In this document: piece by piece, positions 29,848 to 40,416 of the stretch
How the letters are laid out: each line of letters begins with the position of its first letter
How positions within the stretch are numbered: position 1 is the stretch's first letter
From: Acrasis kona
Taxonomy: Eukaryota; Heterolobosea; Eutetramitea; Acrasida; Acrasidae
NCBI GenBank assembly: GCA_026419775.2
Contig: JAOPGA020001145.1
Location: 1 to 64,000 of the forward strand
Direction: 5' to 3'
Length of the DNA stretch: 64,000 nt
Translations under genes and position numbers: made by a program
The notes under the pieces: model-generated
Database searches by the model: none
The model's input: only the letters and a program-made list of their open reading frames with translations
What the model was told of the DNA's origin: nothing

Positions 29848-31898
29848 ATGACGCAGATGCTGGCCAGCAATCAATACTTTATGGGAACAGTTTGGCTGTT
29901 GATACTTGGAGGAGTAGCCGGTTCGCTTTACGTTTTATCACTAAAGGTATACTCATCTTATAGGAGTACTCATCTTTTTAGATTTTGGATCTGTTTTTAA
30001 GAATGTTTGTCACTACAGTTACGTTAAAAAATGATAATGAGGCGTTCGAGTGGTTGATGAGGTATTTAGGGCACATTCAAGAGAAAGATTCCAATCAACT
30101 TACTTCAGAGTCCATATTGCAGAGAATCGTACAGACCATATCCAAATTTTCCTCCTCATCCACCACAGCACACTCAAATACATTTGCGCTGAAGCTTACA
30201 AATAAAAAGCGCAAGAACTTTTTTTCAAATGCACATGAAGAAGAAGGCAACATTGAATTCCTACCAGGACCTGGCAATCACATTTTCAAGTACAAAGGCA
30301 AATTAGTTTGGTTACACAGACACACAAGTGGTCAGGCATCTGTAAGAGGTTGGGAACAACAACCCTACGTAGAAGAAACTCTCAAACTCACGTGTTACGG
30401 TCGCAATAAGAACTTCTTTAGAGATCTTTTCGTAGATGCGAAGAAGGCTTGTGAGATCAAAGACAGAAATGTCACCAAAGTGTACTCTTTATCCGAATGG
30501 AGAAGCGATTGGGTCGTTGCCACCACTAAACAACCCAGATCATTCGAATCGGTAATGCTGGAAGGAGACATTTCCCAACGGTTGCTATCGGACGTGACCG
30601 AATTTATAAACAGTCAAGATTTCTACGTTGAGAGAGGATTGCCCTACCGCAGGGGCTATCTACTATACGGACCTCCTGGTTGTGGTAAAACAAGTTTCGT
30701 GTTGGCTCTCGCCGCCAAGTTGAAATTTGACATTTGTGCCCTCACGCTGAGCGGAGATGATTTGGATGATAAAAAACTCACCGCCTGTCTACGCAAATGC
30801 CCCGCCCGTAGTTTGATTCTGCTCGAAGACATTGACTGCATGTTTGTGGATAGAGAAATTACTCTGGATCATCGTGACTCTGGTAATCGAATCACGTTTA
30901 GTGGACTGTTGAATGCTATTGACGGTGTAGCCAGTCAAGAGGGGAGAGTCATGTTCATGACTACAAATCACTTGGATAAGCTCGACGCTGCTCTACAGAG
31001 ACCTGGTCGATGTGATGTAAAGATTGAATTCAAGTTGGCCTCTCGGTCACAACTGTTTTCCATGTTTTGTAATTTCTTTCCGAATGTCTCATCTATTGTT
31101 GATTATGCTACAAAGTTCTCTTCTTGTGTTCCAGAGGATTCAGTTGCCATGGCGTCTGTTCAAGAATACTTGATTCGCCACCAACAACAGCATGAGAATG
31201 ATCAAGATGCTGCTGTTGCTGCTGCAAATGGTGCTGACGAGCTCCTACTGACCATGAATAATCATCACACGAGCGATAATCAAAAGGAAACCATGCTCAT
31301 CGCTGAATGGCTTCGTAGGTTAGGTATACCCCAATACACTGATGATTTCCATCAGCAATCGGTATTTATGCTTTCCGATCTATGCAGTGATGATACATTG
31401 AAATCAAATTGCTTGAAGAACATTTTTGGCGTAAAGACTTTTGGTCATCAAGAGCTTATTATGGCCATGATTGATGGTAGAAAGGATGTTGTTGATGATT
31501 TCGAGTACGTAACTGAATCAGCACTAAGCAAGTTGTTATTGAGCGCGTATGCATGCGATCCAACACATGATGTTGAACAGTTGATTGACGCTTTGGCCGA
31601 GAGTAAAATAAGCGCGCATCAAGTTAAAAATCATGTAGGCAGGTACAAAAATGCAGGAGTTGCACTTTTGCATGTACAAGAACTCTTAGACCCAAGTACA
31701 CATCAATACAAAATGGATACTAGAACGTGGTTAAAGAGTTTGGGTATGGAGCAGTATGTAGATGGTTTTTTGAATAATGAAATTGTTGATCAAGATGATA
31801 TTGTAGAGTTGGGAGAGCAGGATTTGAAGGAATATGGGGTTGAGACCAAGGTGCATTTGGCCAAAATGTTGAGGGGTATTAAGAAATTGAAAAAATAA
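29848..31898 (+). CDS. BCS1-like AAA ATPase with two SAM domains
   Basis: Exons 29848-29946 and 29982-31898 (35-nt GTATAC...TTTTAG intron) give 671 residues. The N-terminus has one membrane segment (TVWLLILGGVAGSLYVL), then the BCS1 N-terminal domain, then an AAA module with Walker A GPPGCGKTS (about residues 263-271) and Walker B LILLEDIDC (about 311-319) followed by an arginine-finger stretch (LQRPGRCDVKIEF). BCS1 folds and moves the Rieske protein across the inner mitochondrial membrane, so mitochondrial inner-membrane location is likely. The surprise is the C-terminus: two SAM domains, WLRRLGIPQYTDDF (about 472-530) and TWLKSLGMEQYVDGFL (about 607-670), joined by a His/Asp/Ala-rich linker. 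SAM domains oligomerise or bind RNA and are not usual in BCS1. It could instead be a paralog with a new role. Confidence 0.85.
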
Positions 31899-32132
31899 AA
31901 ACTCATTTTATTGCACGTAATCCCATCTTTGTCAACCATTTACAAAACATGCAAAGTAAACAAAACAAACCGACATGAGACCCCGACAACACTTTATCAC
32001 AGTTCTTATGATATCGTCTGCAACTCATAAGGGCGCCCTATTAAAAATGGTATTGAAAGTGAGATGGTATTAAAGTAACATGTTAGGGTTCTTCGCATTT
32101 AGTACTTTTATTGTGAGTTTTCATGGCCCGCT

Positions 32133-32837
32133 TCATTGATTGATCAAATCAATGGAATTTATGATCTTGACACCAGCATTTTTGAGCTTATTTATGGCTT
32201 CTTTGTTTTGTGCTTCTCCAAGACCTCTGCTTGCGTCCAAAATTAAAAATGTTTCATACCCTAGTTTAATAGCATCCAAGCACGTGTAGGTGACGCATAC
32301 ATCAAGGGCAAGACCACCAATATACAGAGATTTTATTCCGAATTTCTTGAGCTGTTGGTCTAGATCTGTTTGTGATTTACCGTCATTATCAAAAAAGCCA
32401 CTATAAGAATCCACGTTTACGTTCGTCCCCTTATAGACAATTCTATCGCTCGAAAGAACTTTTAAATCTTCAACAAATCCAGCACCCATACTATTTTGTA
32501 TACAATGTACCGGCCACATCATTTGCTTTTTACCGTTTGGCAGGGTTATTTCCGTAAATTGTGTCGCATTGTGTGTCCTCGCAAATGATACATGGTTATG
32601 AGGGTGCCAGTCTTTTGTCAAAAAAACTCGGTTGAATTTAACTTTATCTCTCAAGTTGTTGAATACAGATGCGACCTGTTCACCTCCGGGTACCGCAAGC
32701 GATCCCTTCGCACTAAAGTCTCTTTGCACGTCAATTATAAGCAGTGCTCTGCCATCGTTCTGCTGTGTTCTTCCCGATAGGTTTGAGGTAAATGCGAACA
32801 GTAGGAGTTCAAGGAATAGTCCAAGATATGACAGCAT
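32133..32837 (-). CDS. Nicotinamidase with signal peptide
   Basis: A 234-residue isochorismatase-fold protein. The catalytic triad of nicotinamidases is visible: Asp36 (LLIIDVQRDF), Lys136 (IVYKGTN) and Cys181 (GGLALDVCVTYTC). Metal ligands Asp76, His78 and His82 lie in DWHPHNHVSF, and WPVHC is the conserved substrate loop. The enzyme turns nicotinamide into nicotinate for NAD salvage. The first 19 residues (MLSYLGLFLELLLFAF...) are a good signal peptide or anchor, so the enzyme would enter the secretory path and be lysosomal or secreted, unlike most cytosolic homologs. Its 3' end faces BCS1-SAM (234 bp between stops). The start is the first ATG of the frame. Confidence 0.85.
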   Translation of the reverse strand: MLSYLGLFLELLLFAFTSNLSGRTQQNDGRALLIIDVQRDFSAKGSLAVPGGEQVASVFNNLRDKVKFNRVFLTKDWHPHNHVSFARTHNATQFTEITLPNGKKQMMWPVHCIQNSMGAGFVEDLKVLSSDRIVYKGTNVNVDSYSGFFDNDGKSQTDLDQQLKKFGIKSLYIGGLALDVCVTYTCLDAIKLGYETFLILDASRGLGEAQNKEAINKLKNAGVKIINSIDLINQ

Positions 32838-33741
32838 CGTCCGGTTACAATATCAAATGTCAATGTTTTTATTACTCAACTCAGAAGCAGCAATCCAGTG
32901 AACAAAAATGACAAGAATGTCTTGAAAGGCAGATTTCTAAGTGTTTAAAGGCAGCAGCAACATCCATACCGTTGAATACAAATGCGGTTTATTGACATAT
33001 TACCTGGTGTGCAAGGGTCAGGCTCAACCAAGAAGTTTACGAAATTAGAGGACCACCTTAAACAAAAAGATCGGCACGAATCAGATGCACAAATGAATAA
33101 GAATAAAAATTTTACACTTGAACTGAGAAAATCAAATTAGATGTAGTGGACGGCCAAATCAAAACAAGAAGTTGCTTCATAGTGTCTTTCCTTTCCAGTC
33201 TCAAACTTTCTATCAACGCGTTTTTAGCCCTTTTGGTCCTATAAAAGTTAAAACAGAAAAAGTTTCTGTCAAATACCTTTCCACTTTGGCTTGGTACAAT
33301 GAAGGTATATTCGTGAATCACACCCTTTTAATAATAGTTTAATGTTTATTGTGTCCTTATTTGTAGTGAATCATTTTCATTCACTTAATCTTGGATGAAT
33401 AGACGTCATGTAGATGTAATTTTTATCCAACAATCTTTAAGATGCTCTTTGCTCGGCTCGGCCTCTCTGTGCAATTTTAGGCTCGTAGCTCTGAATTCAT
33501 AACATTCATAAATTTAACACAGGTTTTTTTCACAAATGAAGTTGTCTTGTTCAACCGATGCACTGTTGTGATGAGCTTCCAAATTATTCAATAATTACCA
33601 TTATCTTGGCTTGTCGGCCTTGCAAACTCATCATTGAACCCAAAACCGAATAAGGGCGGAGTAATTGTTTAGATTTTTTACTACAAAAAATAATCGTTGT
33701 GCAAAACGATCACACGTGTTTAATTTCAATCAAAAGTAATT
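32838..33741. other. Intergenic with two doubtful small ORFs
   Basis: A 52-codon plus-strand ORF (32982-33140, starting MRFIDILPGVQG) and an overlapping minus-strand frame (33112-33321, starting MIHEYTFIVPSQSGK) with a possible 38-nt GTATTT...TATAG intron. They overlap antisense, so at most one is likely real, and splicing the second gives a very short product. The last 100 bp serve as the acetyl-CoA synthetase promoter. Confidence 0.3.
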
Positions 33742-35838
33742 ATGCCAGAGGTAGACGTTCAGAGTCAAGAGATTCACCACCAGGATCAACACTCAGAAGT
33801 ATTCAACCCACCTGCGCATATCTCGGAGAGGGCGTGGGTAAAGAGCTACAACGAATATAAAAACAATTATGATGCAAGTATGGATGAACAGTTTTACGCC
33901 GGTATTGCAAGAGAGTTTCACTGGGAGAAACCGTTCACGCAAATTCTTGACTACAACTTTAGCCGCAAGAAGGGGCGTGTTTTTGTTGAATGGTTTAAAG
34001 ATGGAACTACAAACGTGGCCTACAACTGTCTTGACAGAAACTTGAATGCGAACAGGGGAGATAAAATTGCTTTCTTTTATGAAGGAAATGAACCCACTGA
34101 GACAAACTCAATAACGTACAAACAGCTACATGAACAGGTCGTGGATTTTTCAAGCGTGTTAAGGAACATGGGAGTTCGTCGCGGCCATTGTGTCGCCATC
34201 TATATGCCGATGGTTGTTGAGATTGTTGTGGCCATGCTTGCATGTGCTCGCATAGGTGCCATTCACTCTGTTGTGTTTGGAGGATTTAGTGCGGAGAGCC
34301 TGGCCAACCGTATATTAGATTCACAAGCAAGAGTGCTCATTACCACAGATGGTGTGTTCCGCGGTCCCAAACCTGTAGAATTAAAGAAGTGCTGTGATGA
34401 CGCCTGTCGTATCGTTAACCAACAACTAACCGCTGGATATAATGGGATTGAAAAAATGGTTGTGTACCAACGACTAGGAGCGGAACATCTTAAACTAAAG
34501 GAGTGGGTGGATGGACGTGACATTTGGTGGCACGATGCCATCAAGCAAATTGACCGTACCATTGCGCCGCCAGCCGTTGAATGGATGAACGCAGAGGACC
34601 CGCTGTTCATGTTGTACACTAGTGGAAGCACAGGAAAACCAAAAGGACTTGTTCACACCACAGGTGGTTACATGGTAACCGCTGCCACGACATTCAAATA
34701 CGTATTCGACTACCACGATCAAGACATTTACTTTTGCACTGCGGACTGCGGTTGGATTACAGGCCACACCTACTTGTGCTACGGACCACTTTTAAACGGC
34801 GCCACCAGCGTACTATTCGAAGGCATACCGACGTACCCGGATGAGAGCCGATGCTGGAGGATGATTGACCGATACAACGTTACGCAATTCTACACTGCGC
34901 CAACAGCCATTCGTGCATTGATGAGATTCGGAGATGACAAGGTCACCCAAACATCCACTCGAAACACTTTAAGAATATTAGGAAGCGTTGGTGAACCCAT
35001 CAATCCAGAGGCATGGATGTGGTACCACAGAGTGGTCGGAAACAGCAATTGTGCCATTGTCGATACATACTGGCAAACGGAGACTGGAGGCATCATGATT
35101 ACATCACAACCAGGTGCAGTACCAACCAAACCAGGAAGCGCATCCGTTCCCTTCTATGGAGTCGTACCTGCAGTGATGCGCAAGAAATCAGATCAGAGCG
35201 AAGATTTGGTTTTGGACAATACCGATGAGCAATTCAAACAAGATGAATTCTACGAGGAGTCACAAGTGGAGGCGGAAGGTTATTTGGTAATCAAGAGGCC
35301 TTGGCCAGGATTGGCAAGAACCATTTATGGAGACCATGGCCGTTACGAAGAAACTTACTTTTCAATGTTTGATGGTTACTACGCCACTGGAGATGGTTGC
35401 AGAAGAGACAAGGATGGATATTATTGGTTGACCGGAAGAATCGACGATGTGTTGAACGTGTCAGGACACCGAATAGGAACAGCCGAAGTTGAATCTGCAC
35501 TCGTGGGTCACAAGAGCATTGCTGAGGCCGCAGTGGTACCCATGCCTCATGAAATTAAAGGACAAGGTATTTATGCATACGTGACCACCAAAGAAGGTAT
35601 CGTTGGAGACGAGGCTTTACGAGCACAATTAAAGAGCACAGTCAGAGTCGCACTCGGTCCCATCGCAACGCCAGACGTCATCCATTTCACGCCCAGTCTA
35701 CCAAAAACAAGATCAGGAAAGATCATGAGAAGAATTTTGAGGAAGATTGCAGAGGGTTTAGATAGTGTATCGCAACTTGGAGATGTGAGCACGTTGGCAG
35801 ATCCATCAGTCGTAGACATGTTATTAAAAAACAAGTAA
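33742..35838 (+). CDS. ACS: Acetyl-CoA synthetase
   Basis: A 698-residue, intronless protein of full family length. It has the ANL superfamily core: AMP-binding loop YTSGSTGKPKG (residues 292-302), GGYMVTAATTF, the YWQTETGG motif (A5), YYATGDGCRRDKDGYYWLTGRIDD (A7/A8) and the C-terminal PKTRSGKIMRR with the Lys that is acetylated and catalyses adenylation. The residues around WITGHTYLCYGPL are those of acetate-activating enzymes rather than long-chain acyl-CoA ligases. No transit peptide is seen, so cytosolic or nuclear acetyl-CoA supply is likely. It converges with AP-3 beta, with 10 bp between stop codons. Confidence 0.93.
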   Translation: MPEVDVQSQEIHHQDQHSEVFNPPAHISERAWVKSYNEYKNNYDASMDEQFYAGIAREFHWEKPFTQILDYNFSRKKGRVFVEWFKDGTTNVAYNCLDRNLNANRGDKIAFFYEGNEPTETNSITYKQLHEQVVDFSSVLRNMGVRRGHCVAIYMPMVVEIVVAMLACARIGAIHSVVFGGFSAESLANRILDSQARVLITTDGVFRGPKPVELKKCCDDACRIVNQQLTAGYNGIEKMVVYQRLGAEHLKLKEWVDGRDIWWHDAIKQIDRTIAPPAVEWMNAEDPLFMLYTSGSTGKPKGLVHTTGGYMVTAATTFKYVFDYHDQDIYFCTADCGWITGHTYLCYGPLLNGATSVLFEGIPTYPDESRCWRMIDRYNVTQFYTAPTAIRALMRFGDDKVTQTSTRNTLRILGSVGEPINPEAWMWYHRVVGNSNCAIVDTYWQTETGGIMITSQPGAVPTKPGSASVPFYGVVPAVMRKKSDQSEDLVLDNTDEQFKQDEFYEESQVEAEGYLVIKRPWPGLARTIYGDHGRYEETYFSMFDGYYATGDGCRRDKDGYYWLTGRIDDVLNVSGHRIGTAEVESALVGHKSIAEAAVVPMPHEIKGQGIYAYVTTKEGIVGDEALRAQLKSTVRVALGPIATPDVIHFTPSLPKTRSGKIMRRILRKIAEGLDSVSQLGDVSTLADPSVVDMLLKNK

Positions 35839-35848
35839 GAATTTATTG

Positions 35849-38145
35849 TTAAAAGAAGCTGTCAAGATTTTGTTTGCTCGTCGAACCCTTCTTTGGAGAT
35901 GCAAATGCCTCCTCCTCATCGTCCTCTTCTTCTTCTTCCTCCTCTTCTTCCTCTTCTTCCTCCTCCTCTTCTTCCGTCTCTCCCTCTTCTTCCTCCTCTT
36001 CTTCGTCATCTTCGTCATTACTATAAAAGTTTTGTTCGTCGTCTTCCTCCTCTTCTTGGTCGCTGTCCTCCTCATCGTCCCCAGATGAAAAATCTGCACT
36101 TCCGTTCAAACCATCATCGTCGTCAGCGTCATCGCCCATCTCGTCGTCATAGAAACCAGCAGCATCCGTATTGAACAAATCGCTCTGTATGTTGCCCATG
36201 CCAATATCCGCCTCCGTTCCATTATCCGCCGTGTTATTCCTCACGCTAGTATCTGGCTTGTCGTGTGGGAAGTCCGGTAATGATTCGTAACCTGACACTG
36301 TGTGATTGACAGCATGTGATAGGGTGGCCACTTGGAATCTACTTCTCTCGTGGAATTGACTGTTCATTTGAGCGGGTGGTTTTGTGCTGGTGAATAGTTC
36401 CAATGCGCGTTGTTGTAATCCTGGACATTTGCTCTTTGGATCGAACAATGCAGTCCTGATGAAACGAGCACGATCCCTGACGTCATAGGATTGATCGTAA
36501 CGAGCCAGGTTGACAATGTATTGAAATAGTAAATGAATGGATTCTGCTTCGTGTAGGTAAAGTTTGGCTCCCAATGCGATGGTTTGTAATTTGACGAGAT
36601 CGCTTTCCTCTCCGAATGATTTGGCCAATAAACGTAGTGCATCCGCTCCCACTTCTGGTATGAGTCGATAATATTCTCCAATCATCCAAATGATGCTCGC
36701 TCTGGCGACGCTGACCTGCACTTGTTCCAACAGGATGGCCATCTGTCCGATGATTCGCTTGTATTCTTGTGGATTCTGTTGCAGCAGATTACGAACCACG
36801 ATCACCGATTGGGCCACGACAATCTCATCCTGGCTCATCACCATGCTCATCAACGAGTTGACGCAAGTCTCGGTGACTTCCGGCAGTTCCGTCGCCAAGC
36901 GACCCACGCATTGAATGGCAGCTGCCACCAACTTTTGATCCGGGAATCTCATGTACGTTCTTAATTCCTTCAAGATGACGTGAACGGTGCTGTCCGTGGC
37001 CAACAACGATAACACTTCCAGTTTCATGTTCTTGACGAAGAATGGATCGGTGGAGTGTATGAAGAATTCCTTGACGTGCGACGTGAACAGTTCTGGTCTC
37101 TCTTTGGCCATGGTGGCAATGTTGCACAGCACAATGTATTGGGTCTCTCTTTCTAATTGGGCCAGCCTCAACAATGGAGTCACGATCTTTGAGGCCTCCA
37201 GCGGCGGTGCCAAATGAAAGTATAACGCAGCGACGGCCAACACTACGCTTGAATTTCTTGCTTTGAGCAGTGGTTGAGCGGACCGTAAAAGTAATCGATG
37301 ATCGGGATCCAAATCAAACTCTGCAGTGTTGCTGTTGGCGTTCAGTGGATCATTGTCCTCTTCTTCATCGTCGGAATAGAATTGTTGCTTTTGATGACTG
37401 GTCTCCACGAATGGACTCACGAACTGTGTGCGACCGTAACGTAATAGAGTGGACATGATGGTTACTTGACCCCACTCGTCGCAGTCAACCAAAAACTTGC
37501 ACAGCTTGCGATAGTGTGGATGTAGAAGGTTCCAATCGTTTGGACATAGTTCTTGATAGGCGAACACGGCGGCACCGAGGACCATGGTGTTGTTGTCGCC
37601 GAGGAGCTTCTCTACAATCTCTTGGAGTTCATCTTTAAGTTCGTTGTTGAGCGAATATGCTTTTGGAATGGCTAGACAAGCTGCTTTTCTTACATAGGGA
37701 CTCACATCTCCAGCACACTTTTTGATGGCAAGAACAATGATTTGTATAATGTCGAACACTCTTATGCTGCTCATTACTCGAAGCGCTAGAGCCCTTATGA
37801 ATTGATTCTTATCTCCTAAACCTTTTTGGAAGTTATTAATCGCGAGTAGAGCTTCATCTTGCTGCTTCTCAGCGTAATGAATAACGTACATGTACACCAA
37901 CTTTTTCAATTCTAGCTGCTTGCACACAACATTCTTTACAACGTAGGGGAACATTTCTTCACAATCTTTTCCCTTTGAAATCATCTGCGGCAATTAATTT
38001 TGCGAGTTTAAATGTAATATCGTACCGCTACAAGTTTTTTCATTGCGATCAATTTCTCCTTGTTGTTGTCTGTATCCAGTTGTTTCCGAATCACCTCAAG
38101 CTTGGTGTTTTGAACCTGAAAAAACTGCGAATCTCCGGCCAACAT
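35849..38145 (-). CDS. AP3B: AP-3 complex subunit beta
   Basis: Exons 38145-38026 and 37984-35849 with a 41-nt GTACGA...CCGCAG intron, 751 residues. The N-terminus (MLAGDSQFFQVQNTKLEVIR and MISKGKDCEEMFPYVVKNV) is the adaptin trunk of AP-3 beta, and KLVYMYVIHYAEKQQDEALL and RALALRVMSSIRVFDIIQII are strongly family-like. The C-terminus is the acidic Ser/Glu/Asp hinge, here with an unbroken run of about 17 Glu, then EEAFASPKKGSTSKQNLDSFF. There is no beta-ear domain, so the protein is shorter than animal AP3B (about 1100 aa) and nearer the fungal form. AP-3 sorts cargo from the Golgi or endosomes to lysosome-like organelles. Confidence 0.9.
35885..36110 (-). repeat. Glu/Asp-rich simple-sequence run in AP-3 beta
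   Basis: GAA/GAG and GAC/GAT codons; the longest pure Glu run is about 17. On the opposite strand it gives long false frames. Confidence 0.75.
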
Positions 38146-38400
38146 TTTTATTTATTATTACTTGTTGGAAGGTGGTCAAGGTGTCACGTATTAAATTTGA
38201 GAATAAAGTTGATCAATCTTGGCAACCAAAAATCGCCGAAATTGCTCGGAACAACATCTGGAGTGGAATATTAATTCGCGATGATGAAGTAATAATGTTC
38301 AAGAAGTGAGACAGTATTTAGTTTGGAAATACATGGGTTTTGCTACGCACCAATAACTTTTTAAATAATGTGTAAAAAGTTTTCATGAAAATTCATTTAT
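38146..38400 (+). pseudogene. Orphan coding trace, unknown
   Basis: From about 38173 the plus strand reads as protein to a stop at 38307-38309 (KVVKVSRIKFENKVDQSW and then WSGILIRDDEVIMFKK). There is no start codon and upstream sequence is antisense AP-3 beta. It may be the 3' exon of a lost gene. The rest of the stretch is AT-rich spacer. Confidence 0.3.
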
Positions 38401-38930
38401 CTACTTCATCATTCGCTCGTACTTGATGTTGTCCTCGTACATTTCTCTGTAAACTAGATATTTCTTGCGGTAGTAGTAGTCTATATTCTCATCACTTGGT
38501 GTCACATCGACAACACTGTTCACTGTTTACTCATTGCCTCACTTACACTTTGGTAAGCACCTCCTGCAACTGCACCAAGAATAGCGGATCCCACAATTAT
38601 GGCCTCCTATTCTTTCGGAACATACACTGTACTTTGGGTGATATGCAATCAATCGAATGGGATACGGTAAGACCGGATATCACACCCCTACAAGAAGGAT
38701 TTGCCAGAGGAGAGCGATTGCCATGGAAATAAGGAAAAACATTAGTGATTTTGACAATAAACTCACATAGCCGCCACACATTTCATCTAATTTCTTATTC
38801 AACACCTGGAACACATGTTTTGGGATAAGAGTAGACCAAGACCCAAAGAACTAAAGTAGGTTGAATTCCATCCATTCGTTCCCATCCGACGCCACATTCT
38901 CCTTGTAGGTCATTTCCACATCATGTTCTC
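38401..38930 (-). pseudogene. FGGY-family carbohydrate kinase pseudogene
   Basis: The minus strand carries pieces of a FGGY carbohydrate kinase in the right order but in different frames: FFGSWSTLIPKHVFQ, then [20 protein letters not shown] (the FHGNRSPLA signature), then [19 protein letters not shown] and the C-terminus DYYYRKKYLVYREMYEDNIK ending in a stop at 38401-38403. Between the second and third pieces about 70 residues of the usual family sequence, including the Gly-rich ATP loop, are missing. At least two frameshifts and an in-frame TAG/TAA interrupt it. A full copy would phosphorylate a sugar such as ribulose. Everything points to a dead gene; its 5' half is not found upstream of 38930. 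Confidence 0.75.
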
Positions 38931-39219
38931 ATATTAAATTTAGAGTTGTCTTTGATCTTCGCACCGCATCAATCAGTCCTGATGGCAGATCACAGGGCAA
39001 ACTCACAACCCGAGCATGTCAACTCTCCAATCAGAGTGTTTGTAAAATAAAAATAACGTCGATATACCCAAAACGACAATATTTCATTAGTTCGTCATTA
39101 AACTTCAATTTACAAAATGCGAAGAACAAAAGTTATAGAATGGAGTCAAATTGTTGAATGACTAGGTTTTATTTAGAGTAAGGTGGGGAAATGTATTCGG
39201 GTCAAAATTTCAAAATTTA
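38931..39219. other. Spacer
   Basis: Further decay of the kinase pseudogene may extend to about 39050, but I cannot support it. The remainder is the 3' flank of the next gene. Confidence 0.3.
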
Positions 39220-40416
39220 TTACAATACAAGGAATAGTACTAATGATGAAACGAAAACAACAGCAACGCATGATACAATCTTGAACGATTGAGATCCTGA
39301 TGATCTACTATCATCTGCTCCATTTTGGTTTGATGGTGGTGATGAACTTGTTGGAGAGTTAGCTTTGGTTGTTGTGGGTGATTTTGTAGTGGTAGCTGGG
39401 CCTGCTGTGGTAGTTGTAGCAGTAGTAGTTGTAGAGGGTGAGCTTGATGAAGAATTTGGTTTGGTTGTGGTTGCAGCATTAGTCGTGGTTGTTGAGGCTG
39501 TAACGGTGATATCAAGTTTCTCGATCTCGAAATTCTTATGTCCAACATTCATTTTAGAGAAGTGGCTGTGAAGAACGTATACATCAGAATCTCTGACACA
39601 TGAAGCGCTTGCATCCTCAAATCTACTTGCTGTTGAGCTTACTTGTGATAGAGTGTTCCAGTCATCGCTAGTTCTGAACAAGTATACTGTTACACCGTTA
39701 CTAGCGCTGGATGCGATCAATATTGAGTTTTCGTCAACAGCAGAAAAACTGTTTAGATAGTTGGATGTGATTGGTAGAGTTACTCTAGCAACTATACCAG
39801 AGTCGATGCTGACTCTGAATAGAGCACCGAATGCTGTGACGATGAGATATTTGTTGTTGACGATTTCAATAGCATTTAAAGTTAGAATTGGGTTAGATTT
39901 TTGGTCCCCAGATGCGTGCCATCTTGAATCCGAAGCTAGGATGGATACTTGGTTGCTAGGAGTAATCTTGTGAATGACTCCTTGATATCCATCGATTACG
40001 TATGAGTTTCCGTTGTTGTCAGCAGCAACACCAATAGGTAAGTATTGCCCTGCGTAGCCTTGCCTCAAGTTCTTTGTCAAATCTACATTTGCAGTTATTG
40101 TTGCAGATGAAGTGTCGATTCTAACTAGAGCTGATTGTTTGTGGTCTGGCGTAGCGGATGCGACATGTAGTGTTCCTGATGAATAATCCATACCAAGAGT
40201 GTCCGTAAGTCTAGCATCCTTTACGAAGTCTGCAGATGATCCGTCGTCAGATACCTTGGAAATTGTACCTCTATCTCCAGAGCTAATCAAAAATCCAACA
40301 CCTGGAACGTATTGCAGACCATATGGGAATAGGTTTTGTTTTTCGACAACTAGTGTTGAGGGATTTGCCGCGAAGCAAACTGCTGCAATAAATAGGGCTG
40401 CAATGATTGTTTTCAT
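39220..40416 (-). CDS. Secreted/GPI-type beta-propeller surface protein
   Basis: A 398-residue protein. A signal peptide (MKTIIAALFIAAVCFA) leads into about 300 residues of repeated short beta-strand blades with Gly-Asn-Asp turns (PYGLQYVPGVGFLISSGDRG, YLPIGVAADNNGNSYVIDGY, ALFRVSIDSG), a six-blade SMP-30/NHL-like propeller. It is followed by a Thr/Ser/Pro-rich stalk (about 315-372) and a hydrophobic C-terminus (VSCVAVVFVSSLVLFLVL) that could be a membrane anchor or a GPI signal. It is probably a cell-surface or secreted protein for binding or cleaving lactones or sugars; the ligand is unknown. No intron is seen. The upstream AT-rich region, about 430 bp, separates it from the cyclase, divergently transcribed. 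Confidence 0.7.
   Translation of the reverse strand: MKTIIAALFIAAVCFAANPSTLVVEKQNLFPYGLQYVPGVGFLISSGDRGTISKVSDDGSSADFVKDARLTDTLGMDYSSGTLHVASATPDHKQSALVRIDTSSATITANVDLTKNLRQGYAGQYLPIGVAADNNGNSYVIDGYQGVIHKITPSNQVSILASDSRWHASGDQKSNPILTLNAIEIVNNKYLIVTAFGALFRVSIDSGIVARVTLPITSNYLNSFSAVDENSILIASSASNGVTVYLFRTSDDWNTLSQVSSTASRFEDASASCVRDSDVYVLHSHFSKMNVGHKNFEIEKLDITVTASTTTTNAATTTKPNSSSSSPSTTTTATTTTAGPATTTKSPTTTKANSPTSSSPPSNQNGADDSRSSGSQSFKIVSCVAVVFVSSLVLFLVL

Noticed and set aside
33112-33321. Small minus-strand gene MIHEYTFIVPSQSGK
   Set aside because: The T-rich intron-like stretch, when removed, leads to a stop after a few codons; unresolved.
34263-34767. Minus-strand frames inside acetyl-CoA synthetase
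   Set aside because: Antisense shadows; the sense frame is a full, conserved enzyme.
35824-36174. Several long frames opposite the Glu run of AP-3 beta
   Set aside because: Produced by simple sequence in all frames.
39240-39571. Gln/Leu and Val-rich frames opposite the Thr stalk of the propeller protein
   Set aside because: Shadows of low-complexity coding sequence.
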